Shown one piece after another: positions 34,996-48,217 of a DNA stretch of 64,000 nucleotides; the first letter of the stretch is position 1, and the number at the start of each line of letters is the position of its first letter. The stretch is from Nigrospora sphaerica (taxonomy: Eukaryota; Ascomycota; Sordariomycetes; Amphisphaeriales; Apiosporaceae). Made by a program: the position numbers and the translations under genes. The notes beneath the pieces are model-generated. The model searched no databases and was not told the origin of the DNA. It worked only from the letters and a program-made list of their open reading frames with translations. The stretch is taken from NCBI GenBank assembly GCA_018287875.1, contig JAGVVL010000017.1, forward strand, positions 310,001 to 374,000. The letters are read 5' to 3'.

Positions 34996-37900
34996 ACGAC
35001 GCGGTAGGAAGACACAATGGAGAGGAGGCAGTGGATCGAATCGCGGTGGAAGAGCAGCAGCAGGCGGGCAACGGAACGGCCCGCCCCACACGCGATGCCA
35101 TGCAACGCGAGGGAGGCACGTTGGCCGTCCCCAAAGTTATTTTTCCCTTCGATACCTTCGTTTGCAAAAGTCAAAATTTATCCCCTCGGGATCTGATGAT
35201 GTCAGGGGGACGGCCCGAGTTGATGAATCGGGTGGTCCACGGTAGGAAGCCTCGGTGGAGAGGTTGACATCTTTCATCCCATTCATGCCGGGACTCCTTG
35301 TTTACCTTACCTTGACCTGCTACCTCCCTCATGAGCGGACGGCGGGCAGGTAGTTTTGGGCTGGTTGATTACCTAGGTTGTGGCAGAATGCAGAATATCG
35401 CTAGGTAGTATGTCTTTCGAACCGTCGTCTAGCAAGGCGTCTCTGTCGGGAAAGATGAAGAATCAATTACTGTCGCTCCTTTGGTTCCATGGCTTCTTCG
35501 TCTTCGTAAGGATCTGATGTTTAAATGTGCCGTATATGAAACAGATTGCATCCTACTCAGTACAAGTCAGGGGTGAACAAAATAAGCGACTCACCATTAG
35601 CGCAATTGTTTTTGGTGCAGTGAGCTCCCCGGGCGAAGGGTGGGTAACCAAAAAAAAAAGCCTCAGCTAGGACACTCTTGTAGCGTGGCCCTGGTAGAGC
35701 TGCTGGGGCGTTTGTTTTGTACCCTCCTCGCCTGGGGAACGGGCCCTGGAAGCCTCGTGGTGTGTTGAAAGGCTGTGGATCCGAGCCCGGGCCCTCGCAA
35801 GCGCCCCAGCTAACGGGCTGCCGGGGGAAAGGAAGGAAGCTAGAAATTGTTCCGGGGGACGATACGCGATGGAGACCGCCGGCCCCGGCCGTCGAAGCGA
35901 AGCGCCTCTAAACCAAGATAGTTCTAGCGAAACAAAGCACCTGGAAGAAAAAAAAGCTCCCCAGCAGCCCGCGGACTTTCTCTTTCCGCGCGTCCCTTTC
36001 CCCCCACCGCCTCTACTACCTACGTGCGGGAACGTCAGCTCAACTTCAAGCGATGGCAGGACAGTTGGGCTTGTTTCTATATTAAACTCACCCACGGGTA
36101 CCTCCTCTTTCCGAGAGGTGTTACAGGAAAAAGAGTTTTTGATAGTTTGGCGACGGTCGGGCCAGGAGGGAGGCGAATAAGCCGGAGCGGAGGTTGTGTA
36201 AGTTTGTGAGTGGGCATGGCCACTAGCTTATTTCCTCATGGCTGGCTGGCTACGGCGTCTGTTTACCACTAGTTGCCCGTTGTTAGGCGAGTGACTGGGG
36301 ACGAAAGGCACTACGTAGAGCCCTGGATGGAAAGGAGGGGTCTCGTCCTTACCACCTTGGTTCCGAAGCGCCCTGGCAAAATATTCTTCTGCAGGCCCAA
36401 TAGGCAAGCGGAGGGGGAAGAGGCTGTGCCCAAGAGGAGGGGTCGTGGATAGCTCGGTATGGGTTGGGGGTGCGTGGTGGAGAGGGCCTTTTGGCGAGGA
36501 GCTAAGGTAGAGCGACGAGATGGGTGGGTGGATGATGGTCTTTCCCGACGGCATGCCAGATCCCGCTTACCGTAGGATGTATGGAGTACCACAGACGAAT
36601 ACCACCTCGGCACCTTACGTGCCACTAGGTGCTGGCATTGAAGCCAAAGGGAGGACGAAATGGAGGGAGGGCATGGGAGCGCCCACAGCCAGTACTTACT
36701 GTCCTGTCCTCATGTTGCGTCCGCCCCATCCTCCGCATCATCATGTGGACATGGCCTGTGACCGGCAGAGCCTGTTGGGCCCGAAGTGTGTATAGGTAGA
36801 GACGGCCTTCGTCCGTCTAGTGCTTGTCTGTCGACCCTGCGCGCGTCCCTGGGGGTTGCGCGGCACGTGGACCGAGAGACAGGCCGCGCCCCCGAACTCT
36901 GTATCTCGTCCCGGGGTCGTAGGTTGGCATGCATATGCAGGCCCGCTTTGGGGGGGTCGAAGAAGAAAGACGCGGCACGTTGCGGCACCATGGCATGCAT
37001 CCCGAGAGTTGATACGATGTATGTCTACGTAGTACCACTTAGTGAGGTGGGAGAGAAGTGTTGGTTGGTGGCTCGAGGGAAAGCTAGAGCGGACCCCACG
37101 CGGGTCTCCCATGGGAAATCACTGGCAGGCTTATGGGACGCACGTACCCCGTGGCTGCTTGAGGCTCGGCCAAGAAATACGACCGATGGCCCGAGGCTGT
37201 AGCACGCGCCCATCTCGGAGCGTTGTCCCGGGGTGGACATACCGTGTACCGCGAATCTGATCCAGCGGGCGGTCGCTCCATCCTGGATACGAAAGGGAGG
37301 GGACGAGAGCAGCCGACACGAGAGAGAGGGGATGACAAGAAAAAAAAAGAGGCACAAGACCTTCAGCTAGAGGCCTAGACGGCTCCAAATGGACCGTGCA
37401 CGCCTGCAGCAGAGGCATGGGCATCCACTTGCCCGCAACCACACCCCCCGGTCGTGCGTGGGCTGGGCTGGCCGCGACGATGCGGCGATGCGACGCCGCC
37501 ATGCTGCAATGCGGCGCTGCTCTGTGGGGGGAGGATGAGCCGGGACCCGTGTACTGGTGGTCGTGATGTTGTTAGTCCAAGGTTCCTGCTGCGGCTGCTG
37601 TTGCACACCGCGAACGTGGCCGGACGTGGTATCATGGTTGGACCACCGAAGAGCGCGGAATTCATGAATGCTGCAGGCCGGGCGGATGTGCTCGAGTGCG
37701 TATATGTGTGCGCGTGTGCATGTGTGATGGGCGGGACGCTGGCTGCATGGCGATGCATAATTCCAATGCCGCCGCGCGCAGGACGGAGCGAGATATCGGG
37801 TGTCGCAGTTATGCGTGTGCAAGTACAAGGTACGTGCGTCGCAAGGTGTCTATCTAGCCGTACGTCTCAACGTCTGTATCATGAATGGGAGACAGCTGGA

Positions 37901-40212
37901 AACCAATTGGGTGTCCACCATCGTGTATACTAAAAGAGGAAGGTTGCTAGGGCTTGGGAAGGCACTCTTGACCTGGTCCGAGTTCAGGAAGGGTTGGTTT
38001 CCCATGGCCCACCGGAATGGCGCAATACTATACGCTGCTCGTCAGTTTAGCGGGAGGCCCATGGCGGGTTAGGAGGAACTAGACGGAAATGACAAGGATC
38101 CATTTGGTAGCGTCGAGGGAGCGGTAGCGTCATGGATGGATGCATTGGAGTGGTGTGCGTTCGGATGGAGCTGCAACAAACGGTCCAACGGGGAGGGGTA
38201 GGCTTTATCGCCGCTCCGCATTGAGACTGGCATCTGTTTCATTCACACTGCTGGCCAGCCTTTAAAGAAGTAGAAGCTGATACACGCACACAGGCACACA
38301 AAGAGCGAGAAGCGAGGAATTGGTGGGGTAAGAGTGATGAGGGCGCGACGGGTGGTGGTGGTGCTGGTTCCCCACCCGAATCTTCTCGAGGTATCCGTGG
38401 CCCGACATCTTACGCGAGGGGATCCATCGGCTGCGGCGATGACGGTGCCAAAGGTCGATGACGAGGCGTGTCCGGGCGATCTGTGTCGTGGGACGCGCAA
38501 GGACATGGGATGGGACGGAATGCCGCCCTGCAGGCCCGTTACACAGTAGTACAACTACATGGACGGTCGTCGGGGATCGACTCAAAAGAGGGCGACAGAG
38601 AAAGGCGGTCGGTCGGTGTGTGTTTGGCGGTTATGTGCCGCGTGCGCGTGTGCTGCTGTGCAGGACGAGGGGCAGCGGCATCGAGGCACAACATGTGACA
38701 TGCCATCTCATCCCACGTCCCCCTGCAAAGCCGCCCGCGCCGTTGTCCATCCCGGCAATGCCTAGCTCATGTGTGTGTGTACGATACACCCATCTCACGG
38801 AAGTACAACCACGGAAGTAGGTACTAGCGTTCGACTAACCAGATACAGCCCTTTTAGCTGTCCGGCTCGACTGGTGCCGCCGCCATCCACTCGCTCGCTT
38901 CGTCGTCCTGCCGTCCCCGGGGCCTGTATCTGCGAGGGGCCGCTAGGCTTCCCCGTGTCAGGACATCACTGCCTTCCCCTGCCATTGCGCCCTTCCCTTG
39001 TACAAGCAGATACCTCCACGGGCCCTGCGTGCATAGCCGCCGCACGCCCGGTCAAGATGGGCCGGACACGCTGACAGAGCCAATGGGAAGAGTCAGGCCG
39101 AACGATAAGTCTGCATGGGAACTAGTAGAGGCAGCTATCTATAGTAGGTCGTCGTTGTGAGCTAGCGAGTGCGGGAGGGCATGGGATACCGCCAGACCGC
39201 CTGGGTCCGCGATGCGTCGGACGTCGTCGTCGAGAGGATGGGAGATGCTTCGCCCTGCGATCTCGGCGCTTCGTTGGTTTAGCTAGTTGTAGCTACCTAC
39301 TGGATACCTATCCATCAGCCAAGATGGTAAGTTTACTGGGTCCGGGGATTGAATGCACCTGCGCGCACTCACTGCCCCTCCGAGAAGCGCTACTGCCCAT
39401 AACAGCCTGGGCATGGGCTGTCCCTGCCAACTGCCTGCTTGACTCCTCTTTCCCAGCCAGCCCTTTCTTTTTCCTACTATACAAAGTGAGTCCCGAATGG
39501 AGGGGAACGCACCGACAGCGATGGAACGGGCCACCCGCTGGCCTGGATCGGCCTGGCGCTCTTTACGTCACGATAACGCCGGCCCGTGGGCGAGTGAGAA
39601 TGGTCGTCGCGACCGAGTGGCGTCTCTCCGATCCCAACCCTCCCATCTCCCCCATCGGCTGGCGCTTGTCCACGCGCTATCGCCGGGCAACTGGCTCACT
39701 GGATGGGAAGCCGTCGCCTTGACAAAGAGCCCCTGCCCCATTTACCCCCCCCCCCCCCCCCCCCCAAATAAGCACCACCATAAGTCCCTCCCACTGCCCC
39801 CTTCCTCCCATCCATCCTGTTTTTCCCCTCGTCGTCCTCTCTGTCCTTGGCCTCTTTTGCTCTACTCGGTCGGTGCTCACTCGGATGTCGGTGTCATTCC
39901 CCACGTCGTGCGAAAATTTCCATCCATAAATACCATATCACCTCAGCTTATCCTGCCGACCTTCTGTCTCCCGTGTCGCGCACGCTCTCGTGAACACACA
40001 CCAACCCTGTTGTCTCCCGGTCCAATTGACTCTCGTCTGCTCTCCGCTACCTGCCCCAAAAAGCTCCAGTTAGCCCTCGCCGCTGCTGTGCGAAATTCCC
40101 CAATTGAGAATTCACCTCCAATCAGAGGCCTCTTTGCGCGCCCGCCCCATATCGCGCCCGCGCTAAGACACAAAAGAAAGCGGCAGCACTCACACGCAAG
40201 AGAGAAAAGTCA
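34996..40212. other. 5.2 kb gene-free stretch with low-complexity tracts
   Basis: Many overlapping frames of 60-250 codons exist on both strands, but none has family-like sequence or matching splice structure. It holds a ten-A run (about 35650-35659), GT-rich words near 37690-37730 and 38770-38790, and a 21-C run (39745-39765). Microsatellite-like purine and pyrimidine tracts are frequent. The last 700 bases are the likely promoter and leader of the FMP42-like transporter. Confidence 0.4.
39745..39765. repeat. Homopolymer run of 21 C
   Basis: Uninterrupted C from 39745 to 39765, about 450 bases upstream of the FMP42-like start. Its length should be treated as uncertain, as such runs are easily miscounted in assembly. 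Confidence 0.9.
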
Positions 40213-42313
40213 ATGTCTCTAGCCCAACATCTCACTGCCACCGAGGGCGTTGACCGCGCAGAACTCCAGGACGAGGATGTTCCGTTCTGGAACCCCTTCA
40301 CGCCGCTCCTGCAGCCGCAGCCAGATCAAAATGAGGTGAACGATTCGGACCAGCACCCCAGCCTCACCGCCGAAGATGCCGACGACTTCTTGGACGACGA
40401 GGACGCCCAGAGCAAGGCCGCTGCCGGCACCTGGCGTCGCCTGAGCTTCGATGCCTTTGCGCCTCCCGACGCCAACGCCCAGGCCCCGGCTGACCCGACT
40501 CCGCATGTCGCCGCCTACAAAATATCCACCCCACGGCGCATTGGTAAGTGAAAACAAAATGAGCATACAGAGACAACCAGCCAGACAGACGTGACCGACA
40601 TTCGTGAACAACGAGTTAGGAACTATCTGATCTTCCTCATTAAGCGCGCCTGCTAACTCACTCTGCCAGCCCAAGTCGCCTTTTCTATCGTGGCCTGCTG
40701 GTTCGCCGCCGGCACTGTTTTCGGCTTCGCCTCACTGAAGCCCATTCTGATCGCCGAGGGCGTCTACCGCGACCAGTGCTCGGTCGACGAGATTGCCGCT
40801 TTCGCTGACGACGGCTACGTCGAGCCCTGTCCCGAACAGGACTTACGCCTGAACCTCTTCTTCATCGCCGCGTCTATCACATGCAACACGTCGTCTCTGG
40901 TGGCCGGTTCGGTGCTTGACCGCTATGGCCGGCGCCTGTGCTACACGATGTCGTCCGTCTTCTTGGCTATCGGCTCTGTCTTGATGGGCTATGCCTTCAG
41001 CATCCCCGAGTTCGACGGCTACCTGGTGGCCAACATCTTTTTGGCCCTCGGCGGAACGTTCCTATTTGTCCCCAGCTACCAGATGGCGAACGCGTTCCCC
41101 AAGTACTCGGGCATCATTGTGGCCATTATTACGGGCGCCTTCGACGCCTCGGCCGCCATCTACTTGTTCTACCGATGGGCTTGGGAGGCAACCAACGGCG
41201 CCTTTACGCCGTCGCGCTTCTTCTTCCTGTACCTCATTGTGCCCGTCTGCATTTTGTTCGGCGAATACACCCTTATGCCCGCGGGCGCCTACCACACGAC
41301 CCCGGAGCTGGAGCAGAAGATTGAAAAGGCCCAGAACCCGGCACGCGACATTCACGACTCGGACGATGACCTCAGCGAGGGTGAGCTGCACCGCGTGCGT
41401 AGCATCCGATCTGAACGGCGCCGCGACGAGATTGATCGCATCGAAGAAATCTTCGGCAATGCCGAGGAGAGGGAGGAGCGCGCTCAGCAGGTCGAGGAGC
41501 AGCATGTGGCCAGTGGCATTTGGGGTGTGCTGCACGGTCTGCCGGCCCACCGCCAGATGATGACACCTTGGTTCATCCTGATCCTGCTGCTAACGGTGTT
41601 GCAAATGCTGCGCATGAACTACTTCATCGCCACCATTCGCGCCCAGTACCGCCACATGCTCGGATCCGACGACCCGGCCGAGGCCATCAACCACTTCTTT
41701 GATGCCGCCCTGCCCATCGGCGGCGTCGCCGCCACGCCCTTTATCGGCCTGCTCCTCAACCACATGAGCGTGGGGTTCATGACTGCCGTGCTAACGGTCT
41801 ACATCGCCCTCATCGGTGTTCTGAACTGCCTGCCCTATGAGTGGGCTGGCTATACGACGGTTGTGTTTTTCGTGCTGTTCCGGCCGTTGTACTACTCGGC
41901 GGTGAGGTAAGCTTCCGCCACATTTGGACCCCGTCTACCCTGATCAAAATGCTCACTGCCTCTGTAGCGATTATGCAACCAAGGTTTTCGGCTTCGCCAC
42001 CTTTGGCCGTATCTACGGCATGTTGACGTGCATCTCGGGTATCATCAACTTCAGCCAGTCAGGCATCGATGCCTTGACGCATGGCCCACTGCATGGCGAC
42101 CCGACTCCTGTCAACATTGTCTTTGCTGTTCTCGGCAGCGCCATTGGCCTCGTCCTCACGATCTATGTATACAGCCAGGCCCGCAAGTACGAGGTGGAGC
42201 AATCCAAACCCGAGATGAGCGATCCTCAGCGGCTGCCCCTGATCCGAGAGACTTCGGCCGAGTACGGCACGGTCCCCGGCCGCGACGCTTCGCGGTTGGT
42301 CTCACCAGTCTGA
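40213..42313 (+). CDS. MFS transporter, FMP42 / SLC43-like
   Basis: Three exons: 40213-40543, 40670-41906 and 41968-42313, giving 637 residues. An acidic cytosolic N-terminus of about 100 residues leads into the first membrane helix (AQVAFSIVACWFAAGTVFGF). The second helix ends in an MFS A-type loop, LVAGSVLDRYGRR. A long charged central loop (about 41290-41510; DSDDDLSEGELHRVRS) separates the two six-helix halves. The second half ends YATKVFGFATFGRIYGM. This matches yeast Fmp42 and the animal SLC43 amino-acid transporters LAT3 and LAT4. Yeast Fmp42 is reported at the vacuole or mitochondria, but the fungal substrate is not firmly known to me. Confidence 0.85.
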
Positions 42314-45005
42314 ATCCTGGGACAATCAGAGACAACATCCACATGAAGGGGGTAACCATTACACAGGGGGGAAAAGGAAAAGAAAACAAAGAACTGCCGG
42401 GCACAGAGCCCGGAGCTGGCGTCAAGGGGCCGTGGGATACAAAGCACGGCGAGAAGAGGTGCTCGCCGGACAAAGGACCATGCTTTCAAGGGGTGCATTG
42501 CTTGGGTTTCGGCTTTTAGTGCGGGCTTTGCATATCGGCATGCACGGTGTTAAGGCGAATATCTGTTTTTAACGGCATCTTGGGCGATAACGGGCATAGA
42601 TGACGGCGTCTGATCTACATGGCCCCCTCGGCCAACAGGACCAAGTTATGTGATACGTTGCACCGGAAATGGGCTATCAAATAATGAAAATTGGTTGAAT
42701 ATCATGTTTTCTCGCAGCTCTTGATGGGATGCCTAGTCGTGACGCTGGTCAACAGGCTTGACAGGAATCCGCGTTGTTGGACAATACGGGCGTTGGGCCA
42801 CGATGAGTAAATAGCCCCATCAGGCCGGCGTCACGGTTAGGTTGACTGAACAGGAGGGTGTATTTCGGCGGATGAGGTGGTAGCCGAGGTCTTCTTGGTC
42901 GAAGATTTTCGTGTGACAGGAGCGTTACCCAAAAAGGAGGGGGGGCAGGCGTACGGTTAGATAGGTAGGTTGGAACGGAACCGAATTACGGACCCACCCC
43001 CCTTTTCCCCACACAGCGGCCACCGGTTGGCCTTGCCGGGGATGCCGCGGGGCGCGCGGCGGGACGGCCCGCGGCTGCGACGCGGAGTTGGGAATTCCCA
43101 TTCGCTGCCCCGGCGGTCCCCGTTCCGGCCGCCTGGGCCCTGTCTGGCGGGTGCCGATTGTCAGGAGACGGGGTTCAGACCTGGGGAAAAGGATAAGACA
43201 GGGCCCGGCAGGCGCCCTGGCTCACGATGCTGACGCTCGCCGCTGTGATGCGAAACCGCGGCGGGCGGGTGGTCTACAGAATCTTTGAAGGGGTGACGCC
43301 ACGTGTGGGGAGCCCAGTGCGGGTGAAGCAACGGAGAATCGAGACGGGCGCTGGTGGTGCGAAGAGAAAGCTACGGCCTTGGATATGGCGAGCGGCTCGC
43401 CAGGGACAATGCTGCTCTGCCTCGGCTACTCCAGTCTCGCTGTTCGTGCTGGGATACGTATACGAACAGGAGCGCACGAAACAAAACCAGCCAGAAGAGG
43501 ACAGTATCCGTTAGTGCGAAACGGAAAGGCCTACCGTCAGGCTGACAGTGTCCAAAGCGAAACGAGAGCCACAGGTAAACCCAACCTCTCGTGCCGCGGC
43601 CATGACGTGATGCCTTCCCAGCTCTCCGTGGCTAGTACGGCGATGTAATCAGGTCTGGCTGTCCATAGGATTTTTGAAGCCTTGTCCTACGCACTCCAGT
43701 GGGTGGTCGGTCTCCCTTACATGGAGCAGAAATGCACTTCCTTCACAGCCTCGTATAAACGAGACGCTAGACTGATAGATACCTTTACTTCATACGAGGT
43801 GCATCGGGTGGTTTTGCATTGCTCGCATTTGGATAACCTCGCCCCTCAATGTAACACCCCCCATCGACCTTCCAAATCCCAAGTGTTTCCAGCGAGTCAG
43901 GACTCAGCCTCCTCGATGCCCCATGTATACGAGACAGGCCGGTACGAAGGGGCGGCGTTTCGTCGAAAGGGCTTCAGGATCGCATAGATATCCCCTTCAT
44001 GGCCTTCTTCCGTGAAGAATTTGGAGGAGCCCCAAGCAATGCTGCGGGTCCTCGAGGGGTTGTAGGTGAAATTTGGTAATGAAGCCGCAGGGGGTGACAG
44101 TAGGAAGGTTGGGAAGGGGCGGTCAAAAGCGCGGGAAGGGTGAACGTGTGAGGCAATGTCACTCGTGGTACGGCTGCGGGGTAACAATATGAGACCATAT
44201 TATGACATGCGTTGCAAGCTTCTAACCGGAGCATCGGGATGTATTGCCTTGGCCCAAAGGCTGTAGGGAGCGTAAATGATGCTCCGCCGGTCCGTCTGGG
44301 TCGCCATGGAACGGGTAACGTGTGGGCAGCGCGCTGGAGGCCGGGTACGGGTTGTTTGCAGGCGGCCTCCGGGGGGCTGTGGCAGCGCCTGGTTCTTGGC
44401 GGGGCGTTCCAACTGACCGTCTTATCCCCTGGTGCTCGTAGGCGGTTCGGGGACTGATGGGTTGAGGCCGCGCAGTTGCATGGTGCGCTGGCGAGGCAGA
44501 CAAGGCATCGAGGTCTTTTGGTGAGGCCGCATGATATCTCGTGCGGGGTCTGGCTCGGCTGCGGCGCAAACCTGTGGCCTCAGTGGCTTCTTCCATCGAG
44601 ATTGGAACACCTTGGCGGTTACGACACCAATCACATCTCCATTGCGCCTCGATGCTGTCCCGGTGTGCGCTCGTTGTCCAATGGGGTCGCAGCACATGTT
44701 GGGTATTAGCGGGTCTTGGACTACGCCTTGAATCCAACCTTTGAATCATCCATGGAGACGTGCGACCAGCTTCTAATTCACGACCTATTTCCATACATAT
44801 AAAACCCACGGAATTGGCACATCATTCTTTTCACCAACTCTTGCGAACAGCACCACAGCGGCCTCCCTTGGTTGGATTGCTATATTTCACGTCTACATCA
44901 TGTATCCGCATGTTTGCTCGCTTAAAAGGGGGCCTCCCTCCCTCCGTGGGATAGAATGCCGACCTTTCGATACTGTATCGAGCTGCCCACCTGGCTTTTC
45001 AATCA
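42314..45005. other. Intergenic, no supported gene
   Basis: About 2.7 kb. A GC-rich block (about 43000-43260) and a minus-strand frame of 195 codons (44809-44222; contains RCDWCRNRQG) were inspected. Neither shows a recognisable domain or splice structure. Confidence 0.4.
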
Positions 45006-46440
45006 ATGACTTCAACCTCACTTGACCATTGCGCCGCCCAGCCTCCTAGTCGGCGGCGTCGGACCTCATTTCCTAAACCATCCCTAAACCCCCCCATTTC
45101 CCCTTTCCTCAACACAGCCCTTTCCTGTCCAAAGGCACTTGAACAGTCGATGGGAACATGTACATCCTGCGGTCATACCTTCAATGACAACACATCCACC
45201 CCCTTCTCTACATACCCATCCTATGCCACATGGCCCTCGATGCCTCCATACCAAACCCTGCCTATGTCCATGTCCCTTGGTCGCGATATCCGTCGTCACT
45301 CTCCATTCACATTGGTGTATCCGCACCTTGATGTGGGTTGGGACTTTGAACCTAGTCAGCCAGCCGGGTCCTATCTTCAGCCAACATCTGGTCAAACCTC
45401 GGTGATACTCCCGTCTTCCATGAGCTGCGTGTATGCTAACACGTAGAAAGGAGACATCGTGGTCAACGCTGAGCTCCTACACCCATCCGTTCAGCGGCTA
45501 TCCACTACCAGAGTCGAATGCCTTAATCAATGACAAACCAGGACCTCCAGAATGGAATCACTTGTCCAGCGTCGACTTTCCCATGGTTGGGCTTTCCTCT
45601 CAGTTCAGCATCGTTCCCCCTTCCACCATTTCGCGTGAGCCCCTGGGATGTCTCAAGTCCCACGACGAGTCAAACTCACTCAACGGCCATGAAACCCACA
45701 TTGACGTCTTGGCCGGCCTCACTTTGAGCTATGCTCTCCCACGAGACACATCTTTGGTACCGCCCTCAATGACAGAAACTTCCGAGGCTAGAGTGATGTC
45801 ACAGCCCATAACGAACCCGCCTGCTGAGACGCCCGCTACCATCAATGTTGACCTCAGCTTCGACTTGTCTGACGTGTTCACCGACTCCTATGTCCCGCAG
45901 TCGAGCTCGGGCACTACTACGGAGAGCAGCACCGGCAGTTGTTCCCCGGCTACCACGCCGCGCGAAGACACGCCAACCACCGCACCGGCGGCGACCATGG
46001 GCCGCAAGCGCTCTCCCAAGACAAGGGGACCGCGAGAAACCTCGCAGTGAGAGAAATCCGTTGCCCCCCTCCGCTGCACCGAAAACTAATCGCGATGGGG
46101 TAAAAGGGCCGCCAGAAGCCCGGCCCGGCGCACGTTCGCCTGCCCCGACCCGGGCTGCGCCTTCAGCGGGCGCTACCTGCGCGACGTGGTACGGCACCTG
46201 GGCTCCCGCAAGCACGGACAGGACGCCGCGGCGCCCACATTCGCCTGCGCTGTGGCGTCGTGCCGCGCCGCGCCCTTCTCGCGCTTCGACAACTACCAGC
46301 GCCACATGCGCGACGTGCACGCCGTGCCCGTGCGCGCCGGCGGCGGCGGACAACGTCGGGCGCGGGCGGCGAGGCCCGAGGGGACGGCGGAGGACGGCAA
46401 GGTCGATGGGGCGGTGTGGGACGGGGTTGCTGGACTTTAG
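45006..46440 (+). CDS. C2H2 zinc-finger protein, probable transcription factor
   Basis: The secure part is the exon ending at 46046 joined to 46107-46440. This removes a GTGAGA..AG intron with a CTAAT branch site and gives two zinc fingers near the C-terminus. Finger 1 is FACPDPGCAFSGRYL with C-x4-C-x12-H-x5-H. Finger 2 is FACAVASCRAAPFSRF with C-x4-C-x13-H-x4-H. A long Ser/Thr/Pro-rich region precedes them, as in many fungal regulators, and the tail is basic. An alternative acceptor at 46115 would drop three residues. The 5' end is unclear. A first exon may start at 45006 and join after a TAG acceptor at 45446, but no donor of the right phase stands out; the ATG at 45433 gives a 315-residue alternative. 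Confidence 0.6.
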
Positions 46441-48217
46441 ACCGCAGAGGACATCCGAGGGGGCGAGCTGGGGTGGTACCTCGCGGTCGTGGTTGATAGA
46501 TAACCTTGATACATGGGCATCACACCGTGCGTATTCTATGAAGGTTCACTTAGACTTCATATTCAGACGTTCCCCAGGAGAAGCCGCCCTTCAGGGTCAC
46601 CGAACACGACGAACTACCGATGTCTACAATAGAACCTCCTGGCCTCGCCCCATGTCCCCCTCGCCGTTCCTACCCCCTGCATAATACAATCGCCGACTAC
46701 TAGAAACACGTCATCGAGCAAATCATTCTACATGTTTCCGGGGTCCTGCCTGGCCATTTAAGTCTTAACCCCGACTGGGGGTGCCCTTTGCACCCGGTTT
46801 AGGAAGGACAGCACCTCCTTATTCTCCATGCAAGCAGGCCCCGCCCCATGTCTCGCTTCTCCGAGACCCCAAAAATGCCCTTGCGGCGGGAACAGGTAGG
46901 GGCTTTGGTAAAAACGTGGGAAGCAGCACATCTATTTTCTCACCCAGCACGCGAAGACGTCTCTAAAACGAGAGGGACGTCCCCAAATGCGAGCCGGGCG
47001 CAACGCCGCGTTCCTGTTATCTGCAAGACCCGGCGAGGAACACCCAACTCGAGTGAGCCAAGTGAAGAACAAGGCCCTTACCGCAAACTGCCACCTTTCG
47101 GACGGGGGTGGGATCCACGACCTGGACCCGACTCCTGGTCTTGCGACAAGACACCCCATGTCGCGAAGAGGGCCGCCCGAGACACGAGAACCGGCATCTT
47201 GCCAAACCCAGGACCTCGAGGACCGAGTCGTGCTTTGCAAAGGTGCTACAACCATGGCCGTCTGGATATGAGCCGGCCCGATACCCACCAGGGATCATCT
47301 CTGATCAAGATTCGCCATCGTGTTCCTCTTTTTGGTTCCCGAGTCGACCCGACCTCCCAGCTTCTGGACCGCCTCACGTAACGGATGCCAACCACCATCG
47401 TACTCCCTCCCTTTTGGTACCAAAGCCCCCGAGCCGAGCATGATGGTGGTAACACGGCGGGCGGCCGGTAAGTGTGCAGGCATATCGAATCATGAGACTG
47501 GCCTAGGAGCTGTAGGTACTGCTGGCTGCGCGTCGGCATTCATTCGGCTTTGATACCTCAGTAGGCAATGAAGAAGGCCACGGCGCGACAGACGAAAGGG
47601 TATTGACGCGTAACTTGCCCACCCGCCCCCGCGATCCGTCCCGGGGCCTCGGGCCAGGTCTCATCTTGCATGTTTCTTGGATACCGCGTGCCAGAAGCCG
47701 TTGAGAACGAAACGGTCCGAAACGATTGGTTGGAGGCGTGATGGTGGCTGAACAGCAAGTTTAATTTACTGTCAGGAAATGGTGACAGGTTATGATATGT
47801 TGCTGATCCAATGGGGACCCAATACACACAAGTAGATGCTAGGGGAGAGTTCGGCGTCACCACATGCGTCGCTAAGAAACAATATTATATGCTACATGAA
47901 GAAGCTCGAGCAACATTTCGAGTATTGTGTGCATGCCATGATCCCTCTGCCCGAGCGCCGTCCATCTATCAAAAACCAAAGATGATGCGCAATGGCGTGC
48001 CGCTCCAGGTCCAAATCCATCCAGGAATCCTCATACCCTTGATCGCTCAAATGCCACTCTGATTGGGGGTTGTCGTTCCGCTGTCGTCGAGATATCCGCC
48101 CCCGTGGCTTGCGGGAAAGGGGGGGCACCCGCTTCCTTGGGTGTACTGCCTCCCCCAAAGGCGCCATCGACGCCTTGCCGCCGCTGTTGTTTGCCGCGTC
48201 GCCTTTTGATATTTTCA
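46441..48217. other. Intergenic, no gene seen
   Basis: About 1.8 kb between convergent genes, with overlapping frames at 46900-47540 on both strands but no domain or consistent codon bias. Confidence 0.45.

Noticed and set aside
39497..40222. 241-codon plus-strand frame upstream of the FMP42-like gene
   Set aside because: It runs through the 21-C tract and CT-rich leader as a Pro/Ser-rich translation, and it overlaps the true start in another frame.
44222..44809. 195-codon minus-strand frame containing RCDWCRNRQG
   Set aside because: Only two close cysteines, not enough for a Zn2Cys6 or C2H2 domain, and the rest is low complexity.
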